The notes beneath the pieces were generated by a model. The model was not told the DNA's origin. It was given only the letters and a program-made list of their open reading frames with translations, and made no database searches. Of a stretch of 64,000 bases of DNA, positions 1-7,547 are shown in pieces. Every line of letters starts with the position of its first letter. The first letter of the stretch is position 1. Origin of the DNA: Noviluteimonas sp052115395 (lineage in GTDB: Bacteria; Pseudomonadota; Gammaproteobacteria; Xanthomonadales; Xanthomonadaceae); the NCBI GenBank assembly GCA_052115395.1, contig JBFRGO010000002.1; one strand, given 5' to 3'. The translations under genes were made by a program, and so were the position numbers.

Positions 1-2
1 AG

Positions 3-344
3 TCGCGCCTGTCCGGTCGCGACATCGGCTTCGATGCACCGAGCGACAGCGGCGACGAAGATCACATGCCGCCGGCGCCCGTGTCCTATCTGATGGCGAA
101 CGACGAAGACCCGTCGATGGCCTACGAGCGCGCCGACAGCGAAGACAACCAGCTCGAATTGCTGCGCGAAGGCATGTCGCGCCTGGATGCGCGCTCGCGC
201 GACATCGTCAAGCGTCGCTGGCTGGATCCCGACAGCAAGGTGACGCTGCAGGAACTGGCCGACGAATACGGCGTGTCGGCCGAGCGCATCCGCCAGGTCG
301 AAGCGAATGCGCTGAAGAAGATGCGGGCCTTGTTCACCGCTTGA
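3..344 (+). CDS. rpoH: RNA polymerase sigma-32 factor RpoH, C-terminal part
   Basis: The window begins inside this gene; 113 sense codons remain, open from base 3 to a TGA at 342-344. The first residues, SRLSGRDIGFDAPSD, match the segment just after region 3 of RpoH. The end is a sigma region 4 helix-turn-helix (TLQELADEYGVSAERIRQVE), which contacts the -35 element. RpoH directs core polymerase to heat-shock promoters. The more C-terminal ATG at base 66 is an internal methionine, not the start. A strong hairpin terminator follows 26 bases after the stop. The family assignment is secure because rpoD, the other candidate sigma factor, is present elsewhere in the window with a clearly different sequence. 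Confidence 0.9.
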   Translation, partial: SRLSGRDIGFDAPSDSGDEDHMPPAPVSYLMANDEDPSMAYERADSEDNQLELLREGMSRLDARSRDIVKRRWLDPDSKVTLQELADEYGVSAERIRQVEANALKKMRALFTA

Positions 345-370
345 CGCGGCTTGCATCGATGGCAGAAAAA

Positions 371-394
371 CGGCGCCCCGCAGGCGCCGTTTTT
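371..394. terminator. Bidirectional intrinsic terminator between rpoH and ndh
   Basis: A perfect 7-bp stem (CGGCGCC / GGCGCCG) with a 5-base loop is followed by five Ts on the plus strand. It is preceded by five As, which become Ts for transcription coming from the other side. It can therefore end both rpoH and the converging NADH dehydrogenase gene. Confidence 0.85.
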
Positions 395-407
395 CATTTG
401 CGCATCT

Positions 408-1661
408 TCATTCCTGCTCGCGCCCGAGCACGATCCGCGCGTTGCGCTGGTAGGTCCAGTACGCCACCGCCCAATCGAGCAGCACGACCACGCGGTTGCG
501 GAAACCGATCAGGAAGAACACGTGCGCGATCAGCCAGAACGCCCACGCGAAGTAGCCTGAAAAGCGGAAGCCGTGCAGGTCGACGACGGCGGCGCGGCGG
601 CCGATCGTGGCGAGGTTGCCGTAGTCCTTGTAGCCGAAGGCCGGCGGCGCGGGTTCGTTCGCCAATCGCGCGCGGATCACGCGCGCGACGTAACTGCCCA
701 TCTGCTTGGCCGCCGGTGCGACGCCGGGGACCAGGCGTTCGCCCCACTTCACCGTCGCCAGGTCGCCTGCGACGAAGATCTCCGGATGGCCGGGCAAGGT
801 GAGGTCCGGTTCGACCGACACGCGCCCCGCGCGATCCAGCGGCACCTCGAGCGTGCGCGCGAGCGGCGAGGCCGCCACGCCCGCGGCCCACAACACCGTG
901 TGCGCATCGATGCGTTCGTCGCCGAGGACGAAGCCCGATGCATCGATGCGCGAGACCGGAACCCCCGTTCGCACATCCACGCCCAGGCGCGCGAGCGAAC
1001 GCGCCGCCTTCGCCGATAGTTGTTCGGGGAACGTGGCAAGGACGCGCGGTCCCGCTTCCAGCAACATCACGCGCGCGTTGCCCGGATCGATGTTGCGGAA
1101 TTCCTTGCGCAGCGTGTGGCGCGCGATTTCCGCAAGCGTGCCTGCCATTTCCACGCCCGTCGGGCCGCCGCCGACGACGGCGAAGGTGAGCAATGCCGTC
1201 CGCCGCGCGGGGTCGGTTTCGGCTTCGGCGCGTTCGAAGGCGGTGAGGATGCGGCGGCGGATCGCGAGCGCGTCGTCGAGCGTCTTCAGGCCGGGCGCGT
1301 GCGGCGCCCATTCGTCGTGGCCGAAATACGCGTGCGTCGCGCCCGTGCACACGAGCAGCGTGTCGTACGCAAGCGACGTGCCGTTGGCGAGTTGCACGCT
1401 GCGCGCAGCCTTGTCGATGCCCACCGCTTCGCCCATCAACACAGTGACGTTGCGCTGCCCGCGCAGGATGTGGCGCAGCGGCGCGGCGATGTCGGGCGCG
1501 GACAGGCCGGCGGTGGCCACCTGGTAGAGCAAGGGTTGGAACAGGTGATGGTTGCCGCGATCCAGCAGCGTGACGCGGACCGGCGCGCTCGCCAGCGCAC
1601 GCGTCGCCCACAGGCCGGCGAAGCCGCCTCCCACGATCACGACATGCGGCACGTCGGCCAT
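408..1661 (-). CDS. ndh: Type II NADH:quinone dehydrogenase (Ndh family)
   Basis: A 417-residue single-subunit flavoprotein predicted to pass electrons from NADH to quinone at the inner face of the membrane without pumping protons. An N-terminal Rossmann FAD motif (VVIVGGGFAGLWATRAL) is followed near residue 165 by a second nucleotide motif (FAVVGGGPTGVEMAGTL) for NADH. A third conserved patch, PEIFVAGDLA, precedes a C-terminal amphipathic/hydrophobic tail (WAFWLIAHVFFLIGF) typical of membrane attachment. I chose the ATG at 1661 because the FAD motif begins six residues later; the frame stays open upstream into priA but has no family similarity there. It lies 52 bp after priA and converges on rpoH. 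Confidence 0.88.
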   Translation of the reverse strand: MADVPHVVIVGGGFAGLWATRALASAPVRVTLLDRGNHHLFQPLLYQVATAGLSAPDIAAPLRHILRGQRNVTVLMGEAVGIDKAARSVQLANGTSLAYDTLLVCTGATHAYFGHDEWAPHAPGLKTLDDALAIRRRILTAFERAEAETDPARRTALLTFAVVGGGPTGVEMAGTLAEIARHTLRKEFRNIDPGNARVMLLEAGPRVLATFPEQLSAKAARSLARLGVDVRTGVPVSRIDASGFVLGDERIDAHTVLWAAGVAASPLARTLEVPLDRAGRVSVEPDLTLPGHPEIFVAGDLATVKWGERLVPGVAPAAKQMGSYVARVIRARLANEPAPPAFGYKDYGNLATIGRRAAVVDLHGFRFSGYFAWAFWLIAHVFFLIGFRNRVVVLLDWAVAYWTYQRNARIVLGREQE

Positions 1662-1713
1662 CGCGTCCTGCTGTTCCCGTCGTTGCGCGCATTCTGGCGC
1701 AAGCGTGGGCCGA

Positions 1714-3912
1714 TCAGTAGAGGTCGACCGGATCCACGTCGAGCGACCAACGCACGCGCTTGCCCTCCGGTGCATCGCGCAGCGCCGGCAACGCGGCGTC
1801 GAGCGCCGCGTGCAGCGCACGCCGCTGCGGCGCCGACACGAGCAATTGCGCGCGCTGGAACCCCGCACGCCGCGGCATCGGCGCCGGCAGGGGGCCGAAC
1901 ACCTCGACGCCGGTGATGCGAGCATCCTCGATGCACGCTTTCGCCAACGCGAGGAAGCGCGTATTCGGATCGGCGGATTTCGCTTCGGCACGCAACAGCG
2001 CCAAATGCGCGAACGGCGGGAAGCCCGCGGCTTCGCGCTCGGCGAGTTCGGCATCGGCGAACGCGCGATACCCGCCCGCGATCAAGGTCTGCAACAGCGG
2101 ATGCGTCGGATGGTGGGTCTGCAACCACACCTCGCCGGCGCGATGCGCACGCCCCGCGCGCCCGGCGACCTGGATCAGCAGCTGCGCGAGTTTTTCGCCA
2201 GCGCGGAAATCCGCGGAGAACAGGCCTTCGTCGATGCCCACCACCGCGACGAGCGTGAGGTTCGGTAGATCGTGGCCCTTGGCGAGCATCTGCGTGCCCA
2301 CGAGGATCCCGGGACGATCGCCGAGTTGCGCCAACAGCGACTCCAATGCATCGCGCTTGCGCGTGCTGCCGCGATCCACGCGCAACACGGGCACGTCGGG
2401 GAACAACTCGACGAGGCGCTCCTCCAGGCGCTCGGTGCCCACGCCCTGCGGTTGCAAGGCCAGGCCGCCGCAATCCGGGCAGGCCATCGGCGAGGGCTGG
2501 CGCGCGCCGCAGTGATGACATTGCAGCCGGCGACCACCGGCATGCACCGTCATCGGGCGCGGTTGATCGGGCGTGCTGCAGCGTTTGCACGCCGCGCTCC
2601 AGCCGCAGTCGTGGCACAGCAGTACCGGCGCATAGCCGCGGCGATTGCGGAAGACCAGGACCTGGCCGCCGGATTCGACGCTCGCACGGATCTTCGCCAG
2701 CAACTCCGTGGAAAGACCTGCGTCGAGCGCGCGCTTGCGCACGTCGAGCACGCGCACGCTCGGAGGTTTCGCATCGCCGGCGCGTTTGGAAAGCCGCAGG
2801 TGCGTGTAACGGCCCGCCTGTGCGTTGTGGAGCGTTTCCAGCGACGGCGTCGCGCTGCCGAGGACCACGGGCACGCCGAGCGCCTTGCCGCGGACCAGCG
2901 CGAAATCGCGCGCGTGATAGCGGATGCCGTCCTGCTGTTTGTAACTGCCGTCGTGCTCTTCGTCGACGACGATCAGGCCCGCCTCGGGCAGCGGAATGAA
3001 CACCGCCGAGCGCGTGCCCACGATCACGCGCGCTTCCCCGCGCGAAGCGGCGGCCCAGACGCGCGCACGCGCCGTGTCGTTGAGGCCCGAGTGGAGCGCG
3101 TGCACGTCGATGCCGAGCCGCGCGCGGAATCGCGCGAGCGTCTGCGGCGTCAATCCGATTTCCGGAACGAGCACGAGCGCCTGCCGACCGCGCGCGAGAC
3201 AGTCGGCGATCGCCTGCAGATACACCTCGGTCTTGCCGCTGCCGGTCACTCCTTCGAGCAACAGCGCGCCGAAACCGGCCTGCGCCTGGATCGCGTCGAC
3301 GGCGAGGCGTTGTTCGTCGTTGAGCGACGGCCCCGGCGCGCCGCCGACCGCGTCGCGCGCAGGCGTGGTGCGAATCGATTCGGCCAGGCCTTTGCCCGCC
3401 AGCGCGCGTGCAGCGGTGCGCCAGCCCGGCAGGGCATCGTCGAGTTCGTCTTCGCTCCGATCGCGTTGGGCCAGCAGCGTCGCCAGGCGATGTGGCATCG
3501 CGTCGCGCTTGAGCTTGTCGAGCGAGGCGCCCGCGACCACGCGCCACATGATCTCATCGGTGTCGGGCAGCGGCCCACCCTGGCGCAAGGCCGCGGGCAG
3601 CGCGGTGGCGAGCACTTCGCCGAGCGGCGCGTGCGCATAGCGCGACAACCAGCGTAGCGAGTCGAGCAGTTCGCCGTGGAGCAAGGGCGCATCGTCGAGC
3701 ACGGCCAACGCCGACTTGGTTTCGCGCGCGTCCGCATCGATCGGCCCGACACCGGCGACCACACCGATGAGTTCGCGCGGACCGAAGGGTACGCGCACGC
3801 GCGCGCCCACCTGCACGCTGTCGACGCTCGCGCCATCGGGCGCGCGATAGTCGAACAGTCGAGCCAGCGGCACGGGCAAGGCCACACGCAGGACGGTGTC
3901 GTCGGAGGACAT
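1714..3912 (-). CDS. priA: Primosomal replication restart helicase PriA
   Basis: A 732-residue superfamily 2 DNA helicase that reloads the replisome at collapsed forks. The N-terminal 3'-DNA-end binding region (VLRVALPVPLARLFDYRAP) is followed by Walker A (EGVTGSGKTEVY), the DEEH motif in VVDEEHDGSYKQQ, and paired-cysteine zinc ribbons (CHDCGWSAACKRC; CHHCG; CPDCGG) between the helicase lobes. The helicase C motif QVAGRAGRA is also present. The start is the ATG at 3912, where the conserved N-terminus begins; nine extra codons upstream would be unlike the family. A candidate -10 box (TAGACT) ends 7 nt before this ATG, suggesting a leaderless message. Length and motif order are normal. Confidence 0.95.
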   Translation of the reverse strand: MSSDDTVLRVALPVPLARLFDYRAPDGASVDSVQVGARVRVPFGPRELIGVVAGVGPIDADARETKSALAVLDDAPLLHGELLDSLRWLSRYAHAPLGEVLATALPAALRQGGPLPDTDEIMWRVVAGASLDKLKRDAMPHRLATLLAQRDRSEDELDDALPGWRTAARALAGKGLAESIRTTPARDAVGGAPGPSLNDEQRLAVDAIQAQAGFGALLLEGVTGSGKTEVYLQAIADCLARGRQALVLVPEIGLTPQTLARFRARLGIDVHALHSGLNDTARARVWAAASRGEARVIVGTRSAVFIPLPEAGLIVVDEEHDGSYKQQDGIRYHARDFALVRGKALGVPVVLGSATPSLETLHNAQAGRYTHLRLSKRAGDAKPPSVRVLDVRKRALDAGLSTELLAKIRASVESGGQVLVFRNRRGYAPVLLCHDCGWSAACKRCSTPDQPRPMTVHAGGRRLQCHHCGARQPSPMACPDCGGLALQPQGVGTERLEERLVELFPDVPVLRVDRGSTRKRDALESLLAQLGDRPGILVGTQMLAKGHDLPNLTLVAVVGIDEGLFSADFRAGEKLAQLLIQVAGRAGRAHRAGEVWLQTHHPTHPLLQTLIAGGYRAFADAELAEREAAGFPPFAHLALLRAEAKSADPNTRFLALAKACIEDARITGVEVFGPLPAPMPRRAGFQRAQLLVSAPQRRALHAALDAALPALRDAPEGKRVRWSLDVDPVDLY

Positions 3913-3919
3913 CGCGTGC

Positions 3920-3925
3920 AGTCTA
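3920..3925 (-). promoter_or_regulatory. Candidate -10 box of priA, leaderless spacing
   Basis: TAGACT on the minus strand ends 7 nt before the priA ATG. Transcription would begin at or next to the start codon. No -35 match is obvious. The same hexamer and spacing recur at other genes in this window. Confidence 0.5.
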
Positions 3926-4055
3926 AGCGCGCGCAGCAAGCGACATGAATGCGTCTCCCGAGGTGTCCCGCAATCCCACCATCGGTTTGCCGGAAATTGT
4001 TTCCGTGTTCGTGACGTAAGTCATGCAAGTGATTGGCACGTAACGCCTTTCGTCC

Positions 4056-4078
4056 TTATCCACACGATCTGTGGATAA
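4056..4078. promoter_or_regulatory. Perfect inverted pair of DnaA boxes
   Basis: TTATCCACA at 4056-4064 and its exact reverse complement TGTGGATAA at 4070-4078 are separated by five bases. Each is the consensus high-affinity 9-mer bound by the initiator DnaA. The neighbours (priA, DUF3106 protein) are not those expected at oriC. A DnaA-responsive promoter or titration site is more likely than an origin. Confidence 0.6.
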
Positions 4079-4374
4079 ATCTGTGCATGGCGCGATTTCA
4101 AAGCACTGGGCAAGGCAAAAAATGCGAATTAACTCTACGATGGTGAAAAAAGTGCCATCCCACAAGAAGCCTGCAAAAACAACGGCTTGGGCGTGAAACC
4201 AACTTGCAACACGGCCGCGCCGCACCCCGCGACGCGCCAATGTGACGTTCCTGTTATCGCTGTGCACAACCGTTTTCGACGAAAGCCGCGCGGGGCTTGG
4301 AGGAGCGGCGCGTTGACCGTTCGTCAAGACATTTTTAACGCGCGCTGCGAATCGCATTCGTGGGCGCTGCGTGG

Positions 4375-4380
4375 CTATCA
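4375..4380 (+). promoter_or_regulatory. Candidate -10 box upstream of the DUF3106-type gene
   Basis: TATCAT matches the -10 consensus at five of six positions. Transcription would start near 4387, just before an ATG at 4390. That ATG opens a six-codon frame whose TGA (4408-4410) overlaps the ATG of the main gene at 4407. No -35 element is convincing. Confidence 0.4.
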
Positions 4381-4406
4381 TCCGAGCCGATGAGTACGCC
4401 GCACGA

Positions 4407-5966
4407 ATGACCAGCACGTCGTCACCCGGCAGCACGGCGACGGGTGCGCCGGCGGCCTTCCTGCGCGGGGTCGAACGCCGCGCCGCGGTGTTCGCAGCCC
4501 TGCAGTGCGGATCGGCCGATCGCGGCGATGCGGCCGTCGCCGCCGCCTTGCGCGCCTTCACGCGGATCGCGCCGGATTCGCCGATGGCGACCTGGCCGGT
4601 CGCCTTCTGGTCGATGTTGCTCGCCGCGCCCGACCTGCGCCGCCCCGCGGCCGATGCTGCATGGCCGGCGACCTGGTCGTCGCTTGCGTCGCTGGGCAAC
4701 GGGCCGCGCGCGGCGCTGCTCTTGCGCCTGGTGGCCGCGCTGGAGATGGACGACGCGGCGGCCGCGCTCGGCGTTTCGGCCGACGCGTATCGCGAAGCAC
4801 TGCAACGCGCGGTGCCCTATCGCGAAGACGGCACGCCCGATCGCGACGCCTGGCAGGCGTGGGTGGCCGACGTACGCGCAGCCACCGAAGGCATGTCGCC
4901 CGAACGTCTCGCGCGGCTGCATGCGCCGCCGCAGGCGCCCCGCGCGATGCCGGCGGCGCCAACACCGCAACCGAAGCCCGCGCGCGCGCCAGCGGCGCGC
5001 AGGTTCGCGATCGGCGCCCTCGTTGCGCTCGCGGCCGGCATCGGCGCGATCGTCTTGTTGCGCCCGCAGTGGTTCGACGCCTTGCCCTTCCGCGGCGAGC
5101 TCGTTCGCAGCGCCACCTTGCCGCCCGCCGACGAACCCATCGCGCGTTACGACGCGGACCTCGCGGCGTGGACGCATCGCGATTTCCTCGTGATCGCCGA
5201 TCCCGACGGCGTGCGCCGCGCCGACGAATTTCCCTTCTTCGCCTGGTATGCCGCGACGCTCGCGGTGCAGCCGGCCGCCGATGCGTCCGCGCCGGCGAAG
5301 CCCGAGCCGGCCGTCGTGCCGGCCGCAGCGCTCGCCGAACCGGCGCCGGCATTCGTCGCACCGCCGCACACGACGCCGTTGCCGATCCCGCGCAGCATCA
5401 CGTTGCCCGAATCGACGAGCTCGGCGATCGCACGCGTCCCCGCACCGCTGCAGCAGGACCTGCGCGACCAAGCGTCGCTGTGGCAAGCCTTCTCGCCGAC
5501 GCAGCGCCGTGACTTCCAACAACGCGCGGCGCAATGGGATGCGCAGCCCTGGCCGACGCGGGTGCGCCTGCGCGAACGTTACGCAGCGTGGCGCGCGCTG
5601 GATCCGGTGTCGGCCGAGGCGATCGAAAGCGCCGTGCAGGCCTTCGCGCATCGCACGCCGGAGCAACAGGCGGCGCTGCGCGCGCAATTCGATGCGCTCG
5701 ATCCGATCGCGCAGCGCGGATGGCTGCTGGGCCCGGCGATCGGCGGCGACTACCCGAAGTTGCACGCCCTGCTCGCGCAACTGCCCGAAGCGCAGCACGC
5801 GCCGATGTTGCGTTTGTTGCGCAGGATGGACAGCGCGCAGCGCGCCGACCTGTCGGTGCTCGCGCAACGCGTGCCGCCGCAGGACCGCGCGGCCCTGGTG
5901 CAAGCCTTGTTGTCGACCGCCGATGCGCAGCGCACCGCGTGGTTGCAGGTGCGCCTGGCGCAGTAA
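4407..5966 (+). CDS. Membrane protein with sigma-region-4-like N-terminus and DUF3106-type C-terminus
   Basis: A 519-residue protein of unproven function. Residues about 90-130 (ALLLRLVAALEMDDAAAALG) resemble the helix-turn-helix of ECF sigma region 4 but lack a recognisable region 2. A Pro/Ala-rich linker leads to one membrane segment near residue 205 (FAIGALVALAAGIGAIVLL). A second Ala/Pro-rich stretch follows, then a C-terminal domain with repeated helices such as WQAFSPTQRRDFQQRAAQW and FAHRTPEQQAALRAQF, the pattern of DUF3106. The start is ATG 4407; an earlier in-frame GTG at 4371 lies on the presumed promoter. It could be a membrane-bound regulator, but no partner sigma factor is adjacent. 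Confidence 0.65.
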   Translation: MTSTSSPGSTATGAPAAFLRGVERRAAVFAALQCGSADRGDAAVAAALRAFTRIAPDSPMATWPVAFWSMLLAAPDLRRPAADAAWPATWSSLASLGNGPRAALLLRLVAALEMDDAAAALGVSADAYREALQRAVPYREDGTPDRDAWQAWVADVRAATEGMSPERLARLHAPPQAPRAMPAAPTPQPKPARAPAARRFAIGALVALAAGIGAIVLLRPQWFDALPFRGELVRSATLPPADEPIARYDADLAAWTHRDFLVIADPDGVRRADEFPFFAWYAATLAVQPAADASAPAKPEPAVVPAAALAEPAPAFVAPPHTTPLPIPRSITLPESTSSAIARVPAPLQQDLRDQASLWQAFSPTQRRDFQQRAAQWDAQPWPTRVRLRERYAAWRALDPVSAEAIESAVQAFAHRTPEQQAALRAQFDALDPIAQRGWLLGPAIGGDYPKLHALLAQLPEAQHAPMLRLLRRMDSAQRADLSVLAQRVPPQDRAALVQALLSTADAQRTAWLQVRLAQ

Positions 5967-5974
5967 CGCTTCGG

Positions 5975-6286
5975 TTAGAGCACCACGTCCCGCAGGATGC
6001 GGCGCCGATAACGCACGCCTTCCTCGCCGAAGCGCGACAGCCCTTCGGCGCGCAGGCGCGGCGCGTGTTCGCGCTGGTAGGTTTCGAGCGCGCCCAGGTC
6101 GCTCACCATGTAACGCACGCACAAGCCCTGGCGGCCTGCGGTGGGTAGGGGATCGACGACATCGTGCACCTGCGCCGAAAGGAAGCCGGGGAGCGCGAGC
6201 AATTCCTGCACGTGCGCGGCGAGCCACTCGCGGTAGGGCGCGGCGATCGCCACGTCGAATTCCAGGTTGACTTCGTAAACGACCAT
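5975..6286 (-). CDS. DUF4286 family protein
   Basis: A 103-residue soluble protein with the DUF4286 pattern: N-terminal VVYEVNLEFDVAIAAPYREW, central PGFLSAQVHDV and the late block CVRYMVSDLGALETYQREHA. The ferredoxin-like fold suggested by this spacing is shared with small dimeric domains, but no activity is known. I chose ATG 6286 because the family begins at MVVYEVNL. It starts 1 nt after the stop of the DUF3667 gene and is surely co-transcribed with it. Confidence 0.8.
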   Translation of the reverse strand: MVVYEVNLEFDVAIAAPYREWLAAHVQELLALPGFLSAQVHDVVDPLPTAGRQGLCVRYMVSDLGALETYQREHAPRLRAEGLSRFGEEGVRYRRRILRDVVL

Positions 6287-6287
6287 T

Positions 6288-7469
6288 TCACATCCAGACA
6301 AGGCCCGCCAGCATGGTGAACGCGGCACCGATGCTGAGCAGGACGGAATAACAAAGGCCCAGCACGCAGTATTTCAACAGGGTCATGATCCAGCCTTGAC
6401 CGTAGACACGTTTTTGCATGATGAGCAGGTACAGCGGCATCCAGATCCCCAGCCCCACCTCGCCCAGCTTGATGAGCGAGTGGAACGGGGAAGCGACGGC
6501 GCCGAGCGAATCCTGGAGCGCCATCAGCCCGAACATCACCAGCAAGGCCAGGCAGAGGAACGCATGGCTGTGCAGGGCGACGATCAGGTGTTCCATGTAC
6601 AGCCTGCGCTTGAAGGCGTAGGCGATCTTCAACATCAACGCGAACAACGGCAGCATCACGATCAGCGCCGTGGGCACGGTGCTCAGCACCGCATCCTTGA
6701 TGAGGTTGGGGTCCTTCTCGCCTCGGCGCACATTGTCGCGGAAATGGCCGGCCATTTCGTTGAGTTTCCGATTGGCGGGGGCGGGCAGCCAATCGAAGTG
6801 AACGGGGTTCTTGACCGGATCCCAGGGCTTGCCGTTGAAGGAGATGTCGTCGTCGGCCTCGTCGCTGTCGGGTGAGGTCACGCCCGGAGGCGGCGGCGGG
6901 CGACCGGCCTTGGAGGCGGCTTCCAGCATCGCGATGCGGCGGTCGGCCTGCTTGTTGATCGCGGTCTTCGCCGCATCCAGGCCCACGCTCACGCCCGGCG
7001 TGTCGGCGGTTTCTTTCCGCGCCTTTTCGAGTTCGCGCACCGCCCCGTCGCGGCGCGCGTTGACCTGCGCGACGGTGGTCGCCTTCGCGATCTCCTGGTC
7101 GCCGCCGCCGTCGAAGCCCACCTTCATGCCGCTGAAGTCGACCGACAGTTGCGCGACGAAGAACGTCACGATGCTCAGGAACACGAACAGCCGCACCGGG
7201 CTGACGTAGCGGACGCGGTGGCCCGCGAAATATTCCAGCGACAGGCAACCGGGCTTGGTGAACAGCGGCCCCAGCGTGCGGAACACGCGCGCGTCGATGT
7301 TGAAGACCGTGTCCAGCAGGTCGCCCATGATGCTGCTGAAGTGACGCACCAGGCCCTTCACGGGCTGGCCGCAGGCGTGGCAATGCTCGCCCAGCAGCGG
7401 AACCCCGCAGTTCTGGCACGTCGGCCTGGGCGGCGCGGCGGCGCTGGTGTTCGTCATCTGACTGCCCAT
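6288..7469 (-). CDS. DUF3667 family membrane protein with N-terminal zinc ribbon
   Basis: A 393-residue inner-membrane protein. Near the N-terminus is a four-cysteine ribbon (CQNCG ... CHACGQ), followed by the block HFSSIMGDLLDTVFNIDARV and a membrane segment (VRLFVFLSIVTFFVAQL). A long charged extracytoplasmic or cytoplasmic loop of about 170 residues follows, then four more hydrophobic segments from about residue 265. This matches DUF3667, whose role is unknown. ATG 7469 has GGGGAG four bases upstream; a second ATG lies at 7456. It is the first gene of a two-gene unit with the DUF4286 gene and is divergent from the MATE exporter. Confidence 0.8.
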   Translation of the reverse strand: MGSQMTNTSAAAPPRPTCQNCGVPLLGEHCHACGQPVKGLVRHFSSIMGDLLDTVFNIDARVFRTLGPLFTKPGCLSLEYFAGHRVRYVSPVRLFVFLSIVTFFVAQLSVDFSGMKVGFDGGGDQEIAKATTVAQVNARRDGAVRELEKARKETADTPGVSVGLDAAKTAINKQADRRIAMLEAASKAGRPPPPPGVTSPDSDEADDDISFNGKPWDPVKNPVHFDWLPAPANRKLNEMAGHFRDNVRRGEKDPNLIKDAVLSTVPTALIVMLPLFALMLKIAYAFKRRLYMEHLIVALHSHAFLCLALLVMFGLMALQDSLGAVASPFHSLIKLGEVGLGIWMPLYLLIMQKRVYGQGWIMTLLKYCVLGLCYSVLLSIGAAFTMLAGLVWM

Positions 7470-7489
7470 GAGGCTCCCCGTCTGGCGGC

Positions 7490-7495
7490 TAAGAT
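7490..7495. promoter_or_regulatory. Divergent -10-like sequences between DUF3667 and MATE genes
   Basis: GCTAAGATAGTAC reads as TAAGAT toward the MATE gene and as TATCTT toward the DUF3667 gene on the opposite strand. The two overlap, so both promoters may share this short segment. No -35 box is clear on either strand. Confidence 0.3.
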
Positions 7496-7547
7496 AGTAC
7501 GCGGCGCCCTTCAAATCCCCGCGCCCCTTCCCGATCAAGCCCTTGCG

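Larger units (their letters stand above)
3913..4406. other. 494-bp non-coding region between priA and the DUF3106 gene
   Basis: No protein-coding segment is supported here. The stretch from about 4080 to 4200 is visibly richer in A and T than the surrounding genes. It contains the inverted DnaA-box pair at 4056-4078, the priA -10 box at its left end, and a -10-like TATCAT at 4375. A TTGAC/GTCAA inverted repeat lies at 4313-4327. It separates two divergent genes and probably carries both promoters. Confidence 0.6.

Noticed and set aside
3913..4406. Chromosomal origin of replication suggested by DnaA boxes
   Set aside because: Only two boxes in one palindrome were found. There is no box cluster or clear unwinding element, and dnaA, dnaN, gyrB or rpmH are not adjacent.
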